Assembly (NCBI GenBank): GCA_963812505.1 | Contig: CAWEVM010000008.1 | Location: 372,001-436,000, forward strand | DNA from: JAMXLO01 sp963812505 | Lineage (GTDB): Bacteria; Pseudomonadota; Alphaproteobacteria; Acetobacterales; Acetobacteraceae | Reading direction: 5' to 3' | DNA: 64,000 nt | Shown here: positions 33,866 to 42,264 of the stretch, piece after piece | Layout of the letters: every line of letters begins with the position of its first letter | Position numbering within the stretch: the first letter of the stretch is position 1 | Program-made: the position numbers and the translations under genes | Notes under the pieces: generated by a model | Seen by the model: only the letters and a program-made list of their open reading frames with translations | The model's database searches: none | Told to the model about the DNA's origin: nothing

Positions 33866-35220
33866 ACGATCATGCGACAACCGGTGACGCACTGCTCGAT
33901 GCCGACCGACGGCACCTGATCCACCCGCTGCATCATCCGAATGAGCACGCGCAGGCACGCATCTTTGTCGAAGGTCGCGGCGCCATGCTGCGCACCGCTG
34001 ACGGCCGCGAGTATATCGACGGGCTGTCCGCACTGTGGAACGTCAACATCGGCCATGGCCGCAAGGAACTGGCGGATGCGGCTGCCGCGCAGATGGCGAA
34101 GCTTGCCTATGCCTCTGCCTATACGGGCTTCTCCAACGAGCCCGCCATCCGTCTGGCCGAGCGCATCGTCGGTCTGGCGTACGACAACATGGCGGCGGCG
34201 TATTTCACCACCGGCGGCGCTGAATCCAATGAAAGCGCCTTCAAGATCGCCCGTTACTACTGGAAGCGGATGGGCAAGCCGAACAAGGTGAAGATCATCT
34301 CGCGCCAGTATGGCTATCACGGCGTCACCCTGGCGGCGATGAGTGCCACTGGCCTGCCCGGCTATCAGAAAATGTTCGGCCCTCTGGTGCCGGAGTTCCT
34401 CCAGGTGGCGCCGCCCTATCCGTATCGCTGGCCCGGCAATGGCGATGCCGGCATCGAGGCCGCCGATGCGGTGGAGGCGGCGATCGAGGCTCAGGGCGCC
34501 GACACGATCGCCGCTGTGATCGCCGAACCTGTGATGGGTGCTGGCGGCGTCATCGTGCCCCCACCAACGTATTTCCCGCGACTGCGCCAGATCTGCGATC
34601 GCCATAACGTGCTGCTCATCGCTGATGAGGTGATCACCGGGTTCGGCCGCACCGGGCGCTGGTTCGCGCTGGGACACTGGGGCGTGGAGCCTGACCTGAT
34701 GTCGTTCGCCAAGGGCGTGACAAGCGGGTATCTGCCTCTCGGCGGCGTCATCGTGTCGAAGCGCGTGCATCAGACGATTGAAGATGCGCCGACGGACGAA
34801 CGGTTCATGCACGCGGCGACGTACTCCGGCCATCCAGTGTGCTGTGCGGTCGGCTTGCGCAACATCGACATCATCGAACAGGACGGTCTGCCGGAACGCG
34901 CGGCGGTGATGGGCAGGAAGCTTCTCGCCGGCCTGGAGACTCTGCGCAGTCTGCCCGTTGTGGGCGACGTGCGCGGTCTCGGCATGATGTGCGCGGTCGA
35001 GCTGGTGGAGGATCAGGCAACACGCAAGCCGGCAATCGGCCTCGGCGGTCGCGTGGTGGCCGAGGCGATGAAGCGCGGTCTGATCATCCGCCAGCGCGCC
35101 GGCGGCGGCACGCCGGTCAGCGGCGACTCGCTCATGACCGCCCCGCCGTTGATGACGCCGGAAGCGACGCTGGACCGCATCGTCAGCATCATCGGCGAGT
35201 TGATTCAGGCCGCACTGTAG
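33862..35220 (+). CDS. Class III aminotransferase
   Basis: PLP-dependent omega-aminotransferase family enzyme, 452 aa. The ATG at 33862 overlaps the previous stop (ATGA). PLP-binding features include GGAESNESAFKIA, ADEV with the cofactor Asp, and the Schiff-base Lys284 in SFAKGVTSGY. Homologues act on beta-alanine, taurine, pyruvate or other omega-amino donors. The operon context with a PLP lyase-like enzyme and a hydrolase suggests degradation of an amino-containing compound; the substrate is not determined. Confidence 0.94.
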   Translation: MNDHATTGDALLDADRRHLIHPLHHPNEHAQARIFVEGRGAMLRTADGREYIDGLSALWNVNIGHGRKELADAAAAQMAKLAYASAYTGFSNEPAIRLAERIVGLAYDNMAAAYFTTGGAESNESAFKIARYYWKRMGKPNKVKIISRQYGYHGVTLAAMSATGLPGYQKMFGPLVPEFLQVAPPYPYRWPGNGDAGIEAADAVEAAIEAQGADTIAAVIAEPVMGAGGVIVPPPTYFPRLRQICDRHNVLLIADEVITGFGRTGRWFALGHWGVEPDLMSFAKGVTSGYLPLGGVIVSKRVHQTIEDAPTDERFMHAATYSGHPVCCAVGLRNIDIIEQDGLPERAAVMGRKLLAGLETLRSLPVVGDVRGLGMMCAVELVEDQATRKPAIGLGGRVVAEAMKRGLIIRQRAGGGTPVSGDSLMTAPPLMTPEATLDRIVSIIGELIQAAL

Positions 35221-35298
35221 TGGGCACTTTCGCGTGAACGGCCAACCCGCACCTGTCGCAGCAGTTGCGGTTGGCATCACTCGCGAAGGACGACCGCC

Positions 35299-36048
35299 AT
35301 GTTCATTCATCGACCCGACCCGCTGCATCAGGTGCGCGTAGATACGCCAGATCCGGTGTTCGCCGAAAAGCTGCTCGAGCAGTTCGGCGGCGCGACCGGC
35401 GAACTGTCTGCGGCGCTGACCTACTTCACCCAGTCCTTCCACACCGAGGACCAGGGCATCCGCGACATGCTGCAGAACATCGCCACCGAGGAGTTCGGCC
35501 ATCTGGAAATGGTGGCGCTCATGATTGAGCAGCACACGAAGCGCGCCAAGCAGGGCGCGCAGGAGAAGGCGTTCAACAGCACGCTGTTTGCCGTGCGCGG
35601 CTACGGTCCGCATCTGGTTGATTCGCAGGGCTCGACCTGGGATTCCCGTTACGTGAACGAAGGCGCCAGCGTGGTGCGTGATCTGCGTGCGGACATCGCG
35701 GCCGAGGCCGGGGCGCTCGCCACGTACGAAGCGCTGATCAGGATTTCTCCGGACGAAGGCTCGCGTGAGGCGCTGCGCCATCTTGCGACGCGCGAGATTG
35801 CCCATGCGCGCATGTTCATGAAAGCGCTGGAGGCGATGAACAAGCTGGACGATCCGAGCTTCGGCGATCTCAAGCCCGACGACACGGTGGACGTGTACTT
35901 CAATCTAACCGCGGGTCCGGAGGCCGACCGCCGTGGCCCGTGGAACAGCGAACCCACATTCCACATCCGCGATCTCGTCCCACAGGCGGCACAGGGTGGC
36001 GGTATGGGTGCCGAACACCGCGTTCGGCACGCGCCGCCGAAGAAGTAG
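35299..36048 (+). CDS. Manganese catalase family protein
   Basis: Ferritin-like dinuclear manganese catalase, 249 aa, related to CotJC/KatN. The metal ligands are visible as Glu in GELSAAL, TEEFGHLE (ExxH pattern), then Glu in EAGALATYE and EIAHARM. It probably decomposes hydrogen peroxide in the cytoplasm. It has its own gap of 78 nt after the aminotransferase and may be separately expressed. Confidence 0.9.
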   Translation: MFIHRPDPLHQVRVDTPDPVFAEKLLEQFGGATGELSAALTYFTQSFHTEDQGIRDMLQNIATEEFGHLEMVALMIEQHTKRAKQGAQEKAFNSTLFAVRGYGPHLVDSQGSTWDSRYVNEGASVVRDLRADIAAEAGALATYEALIRISPDEGSREALRHLATREIAHARMFMKALEAMNKLDDPSFGDLKPDDTVDVYFNLTAGPEADRRGPWNSEPTFHIRDLVPQAAQGGGMGAEHRVRHAPPKK

Positions 36049-36073
36049 CGAAACAACACTCCCCACTCCCTCA

Positions 36074-36124
36074 CGTCATGGCCGGCCTCGTGCCGGCCAT
36101 CCACGTCTTCGCCGTTCGCAATGA
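36074..36124. repeat. Dispersed repeat, family B copy 1
   Basis: Core CGTCATGGCCGGCC..GGCCATCCACGTCTTC, with an internal GGCCGGC/GCCGGCC hairpin. Related copies occur at about 57847-57933 and, in reverse orientation, at 63296-63350. The core CATCCACGTCTT is shared by all three. Confidence 0.7.
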
Positions 36125-36175
36125 CAGAGCGGACCAGGCACGTTACGGTTGCCTCCGCCACCTGGGGGACCCGAC

Positions 36176-37025
36176 ATGCATTTCGGCGCTGCCATGTTCT
36201 TCACCGACTATTCGATGCCGCCAAGTGAGCTTGGCCGCGCACTCGAGCAGCGCGGCTTCGAGTCGCTCTGGGCGCCGGAGCATTCGCATATTCCCGTGTC
36301 GCGGGCTTCGCCCTTTCCAAATGGCGGCGATCTGCCGAAGCAGGTCCTACGACGTGATGGATCCGTTCGTCACGCTGTCGGCTGCCGCCGCGGCGACGAA
36401 GACGCTGAAGGTCGGCACCGGCGTTTGCCTCGTGCAGCAGCGCGATCCAATTCAGACCGCGAAGCTGGTGGCCTCGATCGACCAGGTATCGGCGGGGCGG
36501 TTCCTGTTCGGTGTCGGCTCCGGCTGGAACGCCGAGGAAATGGCGGACCACGGCACGCCATTCAAGTCGCGCCACAAGATCGCGCGTGAGCGCATCGAGG
36601 CGATGAAGGTCATCTGGACTGACACCAAGCCAGAATATCACGGCGAATTCGTCAACTTCGATCCAATGATGGCCTGGCCGAAGCCGGTGCAGAAGCCATA
36701 CCCGCCGGTGATCGTCGGCGGCGCGTTTCCCTACGGCGCGCGGCGTGCGATCCGCTACGGCGACGGCTGGGTGCCTCATGCCAGCCGGCCGGAGTATGGC
36801 GATGTCAGCGACTTCCTGCCGCAGTTCCACCAGATGGCGAAAGACGCGGGTCGCGATCCGGCGTCGCTGCCATTGACGATGTTCCGCGTTGTCGAGGAAC
36901 TCGATGCGCTGCGCCGCTACTGCGACATCGGCATCGCCCGCGTGGTGATCACGCTGCCGTCAGCCGGTTCAGATCAGGTGCTCCCGATCCTCGATCGGTG
37001 GGCAGAGAAGATCAGGCTGTTGTAA
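36176..37025 (+). pseudogene. LLM class F420-dependent oxidoreductase, frameshifted
   Basis: A luciferase-like monooxygenase family gene (TIGR03619-type). The first ~57 residues (MHFGAAMFFTDYSMPPSELGRALEQR.. HIPVSR) are in one frame, and the rest from YDVMDPFVTLSAAA to the end is in another. The break lies near 36343-36348 within GGDLPK/SYDVMD; removing one base would restore a protein of about 282 aa. Everything else looks conserved, including GxGSGWNAEEM and the C-terminal helices. It is a single indel, either a genuine mutation or a sequencing error. Confidence 0.85.
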
Positions 37026-37872
37026 CCGGCTCCCTCAATTCGAGGGTTACGCCAAGGGTCTCGGTAGCGGGCACGATGATGCGGTCGGCTTCCCGCCGGA
37101 CGCCGTTGATCTGCCCTGCCGCCAGCGCGGCCGCAGCCAATTCAAGTGAACGGGTGCGGACGGTGAGTGCAGCCATGTACTGCTCGCGTCCATCCGCCGC
37201 AGGCGCCGCATCGGCGAACTCGCGGAACAGCGCGTCCGGCGTGATCACGTCGAACCGCGACAGCCCCAACGCAAGCGAATAACCAGTGCCGATCCGCCGC
37301 ACCGCGTCCTCGCCGAACATCCGCGCGAACAGCGCGCCCAACGCCTCCGGTTCGCGCGCGGCGATCACGGCACGTTCGATACCAACCGCACCGTTGGCGT
37401 GGTGACGCCATTCGTCCCGCCACACCAAATCGCGCGTGAGATGATGACAGAAGTAAACACGTCCTGCCGGCACCGTACCCGCCGTGATGTGCACCGTGCG
37501 GAACGTCGCGTCGCGCGAGCCTTCGGCCAGTTCGACCGGACGCGAGAACTCGAGCGGTGCTTCCACCGGAACGCCAGCTTCACGCAATGCGGCGTACACG
37601 CCCGCGGAATTCTCTGTGCCGAATACGAGGCCGTTCAACCCGAACGGTGCGGCGAGAATCTCCGGCCGGCGCGTCGCGCCAGGCGCTGCGGCAATCAGTT
37701 CCAGATACTCGCTGCCCAGGATCGCCAGATGGTTCATAGAACCCAGCGTGTGATAGCCACGCGGCGTCATCGTGAAGCCAAGTCGACGCCAGGTCTCCAA
37801 ACCCGCATCGATCCGGTCGCGCACGTTGACCACAACGTGATCAAGTGTCGGCACTGGCAAATTTGCGACCAT
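37012..37872 (-). CDS. VOC/glyoxalase-like protein
   Basis: A 286-aa vicinal-oxygen-chelate family protein with an N-terminal glyoxalase-3-like half (LDHVVVNVRDRIDAGLETWRRLGFTMTPRGYH, LGSEYLELI) and a second, weaker half. The conserved DHVVV His and Glu in YLELI could bind metal. It overlaps the end of the LLM gene by 14 nt. The substrate is unknown. Confidence 0.9.
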   Translation of the reverse strand: MVANLPVPTLDHVVVNVRDRIDAGLETWRRLGFTMTPRGYHTLGSMNHLAILGSEYLELIAAAPGATRRPEILAAPFGLNGLVFGTENSAGVYAALREAGVPVEAPLEFSRPVELAEGSRDATFRTVHITAGTVPAGRVYFCHHLTRDLVWRDEWRHHANGAVGIERAVIAAREPEALGALFARMFGEDAVRRIGTGYSLALGLSRFDVITPDALFREFADAAPAADGREQYMAALTVRTRSLELAAAALAAGQINGVRREADRIIVPATETLGVTLELREPVTTA

Positions 37873-38246
37873 GGCGTTCGCGCTCCCCGCTTCGGCGCGA
37901 TGCTATTGCGCCCGCGAGAGCGTCACCAGCCCCAGCATCCATTAACAAAATGACGGCGCCCCGAAGGGCGCCGCCAAGTTTGGGGGGGAAACGTCACGCG
38001 GCGATGGCGGGGAGCCATCCGCCGCGCCCAAGACATTGGGCGGCGCGCCGGTAAATCAAGCTCACTATTGCGAGCGGCATGTTACCGTCGACCACCAAAT
38101 CTCATCGAGGTGATACGATGTGTCCGCGAGATCCCGGTACAGCGGTCTCGATCAATGTGTTCAAACCTAAAAACCGAGATTACAAAAAGTTCAGGATCAC
38201 GCTTCGCAAATTTCACCTGGGTCACGCGTCACCAGGATGAGCGCTG
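37873..38246. other. Intergenic region downstream of ligD, no gene recognised
   Basis: 374 nt between the VOC gene and ligD. Apart from the hairpin at 37954-37973 I see no coding region with family similarity, RNA gene or repeat. A 91-codon forward reading frame entering this region from 38068 has no recognisable protein character and overlaps ligD. Confidence 0.5.
37954..37973 (-). terminator. Hairpin terminator candidate for ligD
   Basis: An 8-bp GC stem (CGGCGCCC/GGGCGCCG) with a CGAA tetraloop. On the reverse strand it is followed by a T-rich TCATTTTGTT, fitting a terminator for leftward transcription from ligD. Confidence 0.6.
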
Positions 38247-40865
38247 TCAGCGTCGGCGTTTTGGCTTGGCAGCCGTCACAATTGCCGACCTGCCCTTGCG
38301 AGGTGCCGCGCGGGGCTCGCTTGCAAGATCGGGCAGGTGCTGACGCAACGTCGAAAAGCCCTCCCATGGATTGGCACGCAGATGCGCAAGCCGCTCGGGC
38401 ACGCTGCGCAAGGTGAACTTCGCCGGATCCAGCTTCCGATCCACCTCATCCCAGGCTAACGGCGTCGCCACAGTCGCATTGTCCCGCGCGCGCGGACTGA
38501 ACGAGGCAATGGCAGTCGCGCCCAGCCCATTGCGCAGCCAGTCGATCAGGATCCTGCCCTGCCGATCCGCCTTCCGCACCGTCGACAGGAACCGCTCCGG
38601 CTGCTCCTGGCTCAGCGTCTCGGCAAACGCGCGACAGAACGGCTTCACCGCATCCCAATCCGCAACTGGCTCCAGAGGCGCGACCACATGCAGTCCCTTG
38701 CCCCCCGTGGTGCGGCAGAACGACGTCAGGCCTAGCCGTTGCAACTGGTCGCGCACGTCGAGCGCGGCCTTCACCACGTCAGCAAACGCCACGCCGTCGC
38801 CGGGATCGAGATCGAACACGATCAGGTCGGGATGCAGCGGATCGACCTCGGTCGCGCCCCACGGGTGCAGTTCGATCGCGGAGATCTGCGCCATGGCGAT
38901 CAGCCCGTCCGCGTCGTCGATCACGAGATACGGCTGACCATCCGCCTCACCCTGGCGCACCGCGGACGGAAGCGTGCCGTGCCCGTGCTTCTGGAAGAAG
39001 CGCTGGCCGCCGATCCCATCCGGACAGCGCACCACCGCGAGGGGCCGGCGGGCCAGCCCTGGCAGCGCACTCTCGGCGACTGCCTTCCAGTAATCCGCCA
39101 GGTCGCGCTTGGTGATGCCCGGCCAAAGCTCACGATCAGGATGCGTCAACTCGATATTGCCCACGGTCACGCCCTTGCGCTGTGGTGCGCGCGCCGAGAC
39201 GATGGTGCTCCTGCGGCGAGGCGGCACCGCGACCACCGGCCCTCGCCTCGCCGCCTGCGGATCGCCAGGCGGCGGTCGGATGGTCTTGCGCTCCGCCTCG
39301 GGGTCCGCCGGGTCACGCACCACCTCCGATGCCGACTTGTCTTCGCGCAGACCGAGATATGCCGCCTGCCGCACCCGACCGGAGCCGGACCAGGTGGCGT
39401 ACTGGATCTCGGCGACCAGCTCCGGTCGCACCCAGTTGATCGTCTTCGGCAGCGGGTCACCCGCCATGACCAGAGCCTTCGGCGGATCGGACGCCAGCTC
39501 CGCCAGGCGCGAGCTCAGCCGCCCAAGTTCATCGTCGGAGAACCCTGTGCCCACGCCGCCGGCATAGTGCAGCTTCCCCTGCGGATCGTAATAGCCGAGT
39601 TGCAGCGAACCCAGGCCAGTGCGGCTGCCGCCGGGCGGCGTCCATCCCAGCACCACAAGCTCCTCGCGGCCGCGGCACTTCAGCTTCAGCCACCCGTGTC
39701 CGCGCCCGGCACGATACGGCGCATCGGCCTGCTTGCAGATGATGCCTTCCAGGCCCATGCCGGACGCCTCACGCAGCATGTCGGCAGCGTTGCCTACCTG
39801 GTGGTCACTGTAGCGCAGCATGCCACGCCAGTCGCTGACGCCAGAGAGCACGCGCTTGCGCTCCAGCAGCGTGCATCCCCGCAGGTCCCAGCCATCGAGA
39901 TGCAGCACATCGAACAACTGGAAATAGAGCGTGCCATCCCTACCTGCCGACAGCGCCGCCTGGAGCGCGGGAAAACTCGACGCGCCGTCTTTCTGGAGCG
40001 CGACCAGCTCGCCGTCCACCAGCGCCGTATCGGCGCGCAGTCCCGCGACCGCTCGCGCCACGGCGGGCAGACGATCCGTCCAGTCGAGGCCATTGCGCGT
40101 CACCACGCGCACCTTGCCGTGATCGAGCCAGCACAGCAGGCGGTACCCGTCGAACTTGATCTCGCTGACCCAGCCCTTGCCCTCGGGCGGCTTGTCGGTG
40201 ACCGAAGCCAGTTGCGGTGCCTGCCGCTGCGGCAGCTTGGCGCGCACCGCGCCCTCGGCCGGAGCCTCCTCGCGTGGCTTTCGTGTCTGTCTTGGCGCCG
40301 GCGCCTGCCGTTCGATCGTGGGCGCGTCAGCGCCTTTGCGCTCCGCCTCGTCGTGCCCCTTGATCAACAGCCAGTTGTCCTGCCCGCTGCGCTGACCAGG
40401 ACGCGGCTTCAGTCGCACCAGCGTGAAACGTCCGTGCAGCCGATTGCCGTCGAGCACAAACCGAAGCTCGCCCTTGCGCATGCCCTCGTCAGGATCATCC
40501 AGCGATTGCCATGTGCCGCGATCCCACAACTCGACGGCGCCGGCACCATACTGGCCGTCAGGTATGGTGCCCTCGAAATCGGCATAGTCCAGCGGATGAT
40601 CCTCGACGTGCGCGGCTATCCGCTTGTCGGCGGGATCGAGCGACGGCCCTTTGCGCACCGCCCAGCTCCAGAGCACACCGTCATGCTCGAGGCGGAAGTC
40701 CCAGTGCAGGCCGGCGCGATGCGCCTGGTGCTTCTGCACCACGAAGATTGGCGCTGGGCGCTTGCCTTGCCGTGGAGCGGGCGCCGGCTCGCCGGTGATC
40801 GCGAAATCGCGCTTGGCGCGATAGGTGCGGATCGACGTGTCGCGTGTCGTGCTGGTGGAGGCCAT
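38247..40865 (-). CDS. ligD: Multifunctional NHEJ DNA ligase D
   Basis: DNA double-strand-break repair enzyme of 872 aa with three modules in PE-ligase-polymerase order. The N-terminal 3'-phosphoesterase is marked by HWDFRLEHDG, the central ATP-dependent ligase by EIKFDGYR (adenylated Lys), and the C-terminal archaeo-eukaryotic primase-type polymerase by FDLDPGD with its catalytic Asp pair. The ATG at 40865 has GAGGA upstream. LigD normally works with Ku; no ku gene is in the window. Confidence 0.97.
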   Translation of the reverse strand: MASTSTTRDTSIRTYRAKRDFAITGEPAPAPRQGKRPAPIFVVQKHQAHRAGLHWDFRLEHDGVLWSWAVRKGPSLDPADKRIAAHVEDHPLDYADFEGTIPDGQYGAGAVELWDRGTWQSLDDPDEGMRKGELRFVLDGNRLHGRFTLVRLKPRPGQRSGQDNWLLIKGHDEAERKGADAPTIERQAPAPRQTRKPREEAPAEGAVRAKLPQRQAPQLASVTDKPPEGKGWVSEIKFDGYRLLCWLDHGKVRVVTRNGLDWTDRLPAVARAVAGLRADTALVDGELVALQKDGASSFPALQAALSAGRDGTLYFQLFDVLHLDGWDLRGCTLLERKRVLSGVSDWRGMLRYSDHQVGNAADMLREASGMGLEGIICKQADAPYRAGRGHGWLKLKCRGREELVVLGWTPPGGSRTGLGSLQLGYYDPQGKLHYAGGVGTGFSDDELGRLSSRLAELASDPPKALVMAGDPLPKTINWVRPELVAEIQYATWSGSGRVRQAAYLGLREDKSASEVVRDPADPEAERKTIRPPPGDPQAARRGPVVAVPPRRRSTIVSARAPQRKGVTVGNIELTHPDRELWPGITKRDLADYWKAVAESALPGLARRPLAVVRCPDGIGGQRFFQKHGHGTLPSAVRQGEADGQPYLVIDDADGLIAMAQISAIELHPWGATEVDPLHPDLIVFDLDPGDGVAFADVVKAALDVRDQLQRLGLTSFCRTTGGKGLHVVAPLEPVADWDAVKPFCRAFAETLSQEQPERFLSTVRKADRQGRILIDWLRNGLGATAIASFSPRARDNATVATPLAWDEVDRKLDPAKFTLRSVPERLAHLRANPWEGFSTLRQHLPDLASEPRAAPRKGRSAIVTAAKPKRRR

Positions 40866-41137
40866 GCGCGTCCTCGAATTTGATCAACGGCGCCAAAACG
40901 GATTTTTCGCCGATTGGTCGCTTCCGCACCAGTGCACGACCAATTGAAGCGCCGGTTCTGCCTGGGATGCTCCGCAGCGTCGGCGTCCGCTCTGCGCCCA
41001 GTCACGAACCGCTTCGCGGGATTGGTGCTCGGGTAAGGGGTAGCGGGTCGGGCGGCACACGCTCTCATACGCAGCACGACTATCTTCGCTTTGCACGCAG
41101 CTCCGATGGGATCGCGTGCTTCATCAGCGGACTGCAC

Positions 41138-41340
41138 AGCTTCGTACTCCGGCTCCGGCCAGTCGTAGAAAGCGGTGCGATCCTGCAGCACCGTGTGGTC
41201 GCGGCGCGTCGGGAAAACGCTATGACGAGCGCAGGGAGCGCGGCGCATAGCTCGCCGACAGCAAACCGAGATGGTCAGACGTGGCCGAGCACGTGGCCCT
41301 TCGCGCTCTGCGATCGGGTGTGGCCAAAATACGTGCCGAC
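41138..41340 (-). pseudogene. TauD/TfdA-like dioxygenase remnant with two internal deletions
   Basis: Three blocks of clear similarity to the intact dioxygenase gene at 43607-44683. One covers its HTVLHDRTAF.DWPEPE region, one its DHLGFLSAIYAP region, and one its GTYFG..RSQ.AKGHVLGHV region. They are joined at about 41199/41200 and 41276 with the intervening sequence deleted, and the frames are broken. It is a dead paralogue. On the right it fuses directly to a TolB-like fragment. Confidence 0.75.
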
Positions 41341-41850
41341 CATCCGCACAGAACCCTCGACGACATAGCGGACGCCCAATTCGCGTCCAACTTGTGCAAC
41401 AACAACGGCGCTCCCGTCATAGGGGAAACTCGAGCTTGCGGGGGACAACGAGGAGCCAGCTGATGCGGGACAGTGCATCCCATCGGCGAAATAATCCTGA
41501 CCAGGGTCGCTACCCAGACTGGCGAAGGGCAGCACCGCGATTGACGGCCTGTTGGGGATGGCGGCCGTGGAACGCGACGCACCTTCGCCGCCGGCCGTCG
41601 GTGACGCTCGAGCGGCGCCAGCAGGTAGCCACGCCGCGGTACGGTCTTAATGATTTCCTGACCCGCGTCACCAAGGGCCATCCGCACATCGCTAATGCAC
41701 ACGTCGCACGTCGAGAATAAACGCCCGAAGCAGTAGACCTCGTCGATCGTCGTCATTGGCCCCCGCGCAATCACGACTTGCCGTCCCCTGGATACCAGCA
41801 GAGTTTCCAAGTCGGCACTTCGTGCTCTCCGTCGCGGGTCGAGCGCTTCT
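41341..41850 (-). pseudogene. Winged-helix/TolB-like signalling protein remnant
   Basis: Reverse-strand remains of an OmpR/CadC-type winged helix (about 41604-41846; DVRMALGDAGQEIIKTVPRRGYLLA), then in another frame a TolB-like fragment (about 41341-41535; LPFASLGSDPGQDYFADGM and GRELGVRYVVEGSVR). This combination is typical of CadC-HTH plus TolB/TPR proteins or class III cyclase relatives. Frameshifts and an internal deletion inactivate it. It ends in mid-domain where the dioxygenase fragment begins. Confidence 0.7.
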
Positions 41851-42040
41851 CCAGTACCTTGCGAGCCGGTCCGTTCCCGAGGCCAGGCACGGCCACTCAC
41901 AAACTCGTGAACCATTGCCGGGAATAACGCTCTGCGTTGCCAGGTTCCAGTCGTGGCTATCTATGGCTAAACAACGATACAAGAACGAATTTCGCAACAC
42001 GTTCCGCCTTCTTTCAAGACAATCGAGTGGGAGACGTCCC

Positions 42041-42264
42041 ATGCTGAACCTGCCAATACCTGGTGCGGTAATAGCATTGCTGCTGCTGTCGGCTTTGACG
42101 TTGCGCGGCCGGTGGCCGGATGTGCTCGGCCGCATGGCGAAGTCCCTCCGCGATCATTTCGGTCTGCTGTTCGTGCCCGCAGGGGCAGGAATCTTGCGAT
42201 GGCGTTGAACGCTGTCGCCACCTCTATTCTGGCGCCGCTCCTGGTCCGGCCGCTGCTGCGCTGA
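42041..42264 (+). pseudogene. Fused lrgA'-'lrgB (cidA/cidB) remnant
   Basis: The first part (LNLPIPGAVIALLLLSALTLRGR.. LLFVPAGAGI) matches the conserved centre of LrgA/CidA holin-like proteins. After a frame change it continues as MALNAVATSILAPLLVRPLLR, the C-terminus of LrgB/CidB. A deletion of most of both genes would create this junction. Its stop codon overlaps the MFS start. Confidence 0.7.

Noticed and set aside
33835..35805. 656-codon reverse frame opposite the aminotransferase and Mn-catalase genes
   Set aside because: Spans two well-defined forward genes and has no recognisable domain.
38068..38343. 91-codon forward frame near the end of ligD
   Set aside because: Half of it is antisense to ligD; no similarity or ribosome-binding site.
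38739..40883. 714-codon forward frame opposite ligD
   Set aside because: Antisense shadow of ligD. No domains or ribosome-binding site, and the reverse strand shows all three LigD modules.
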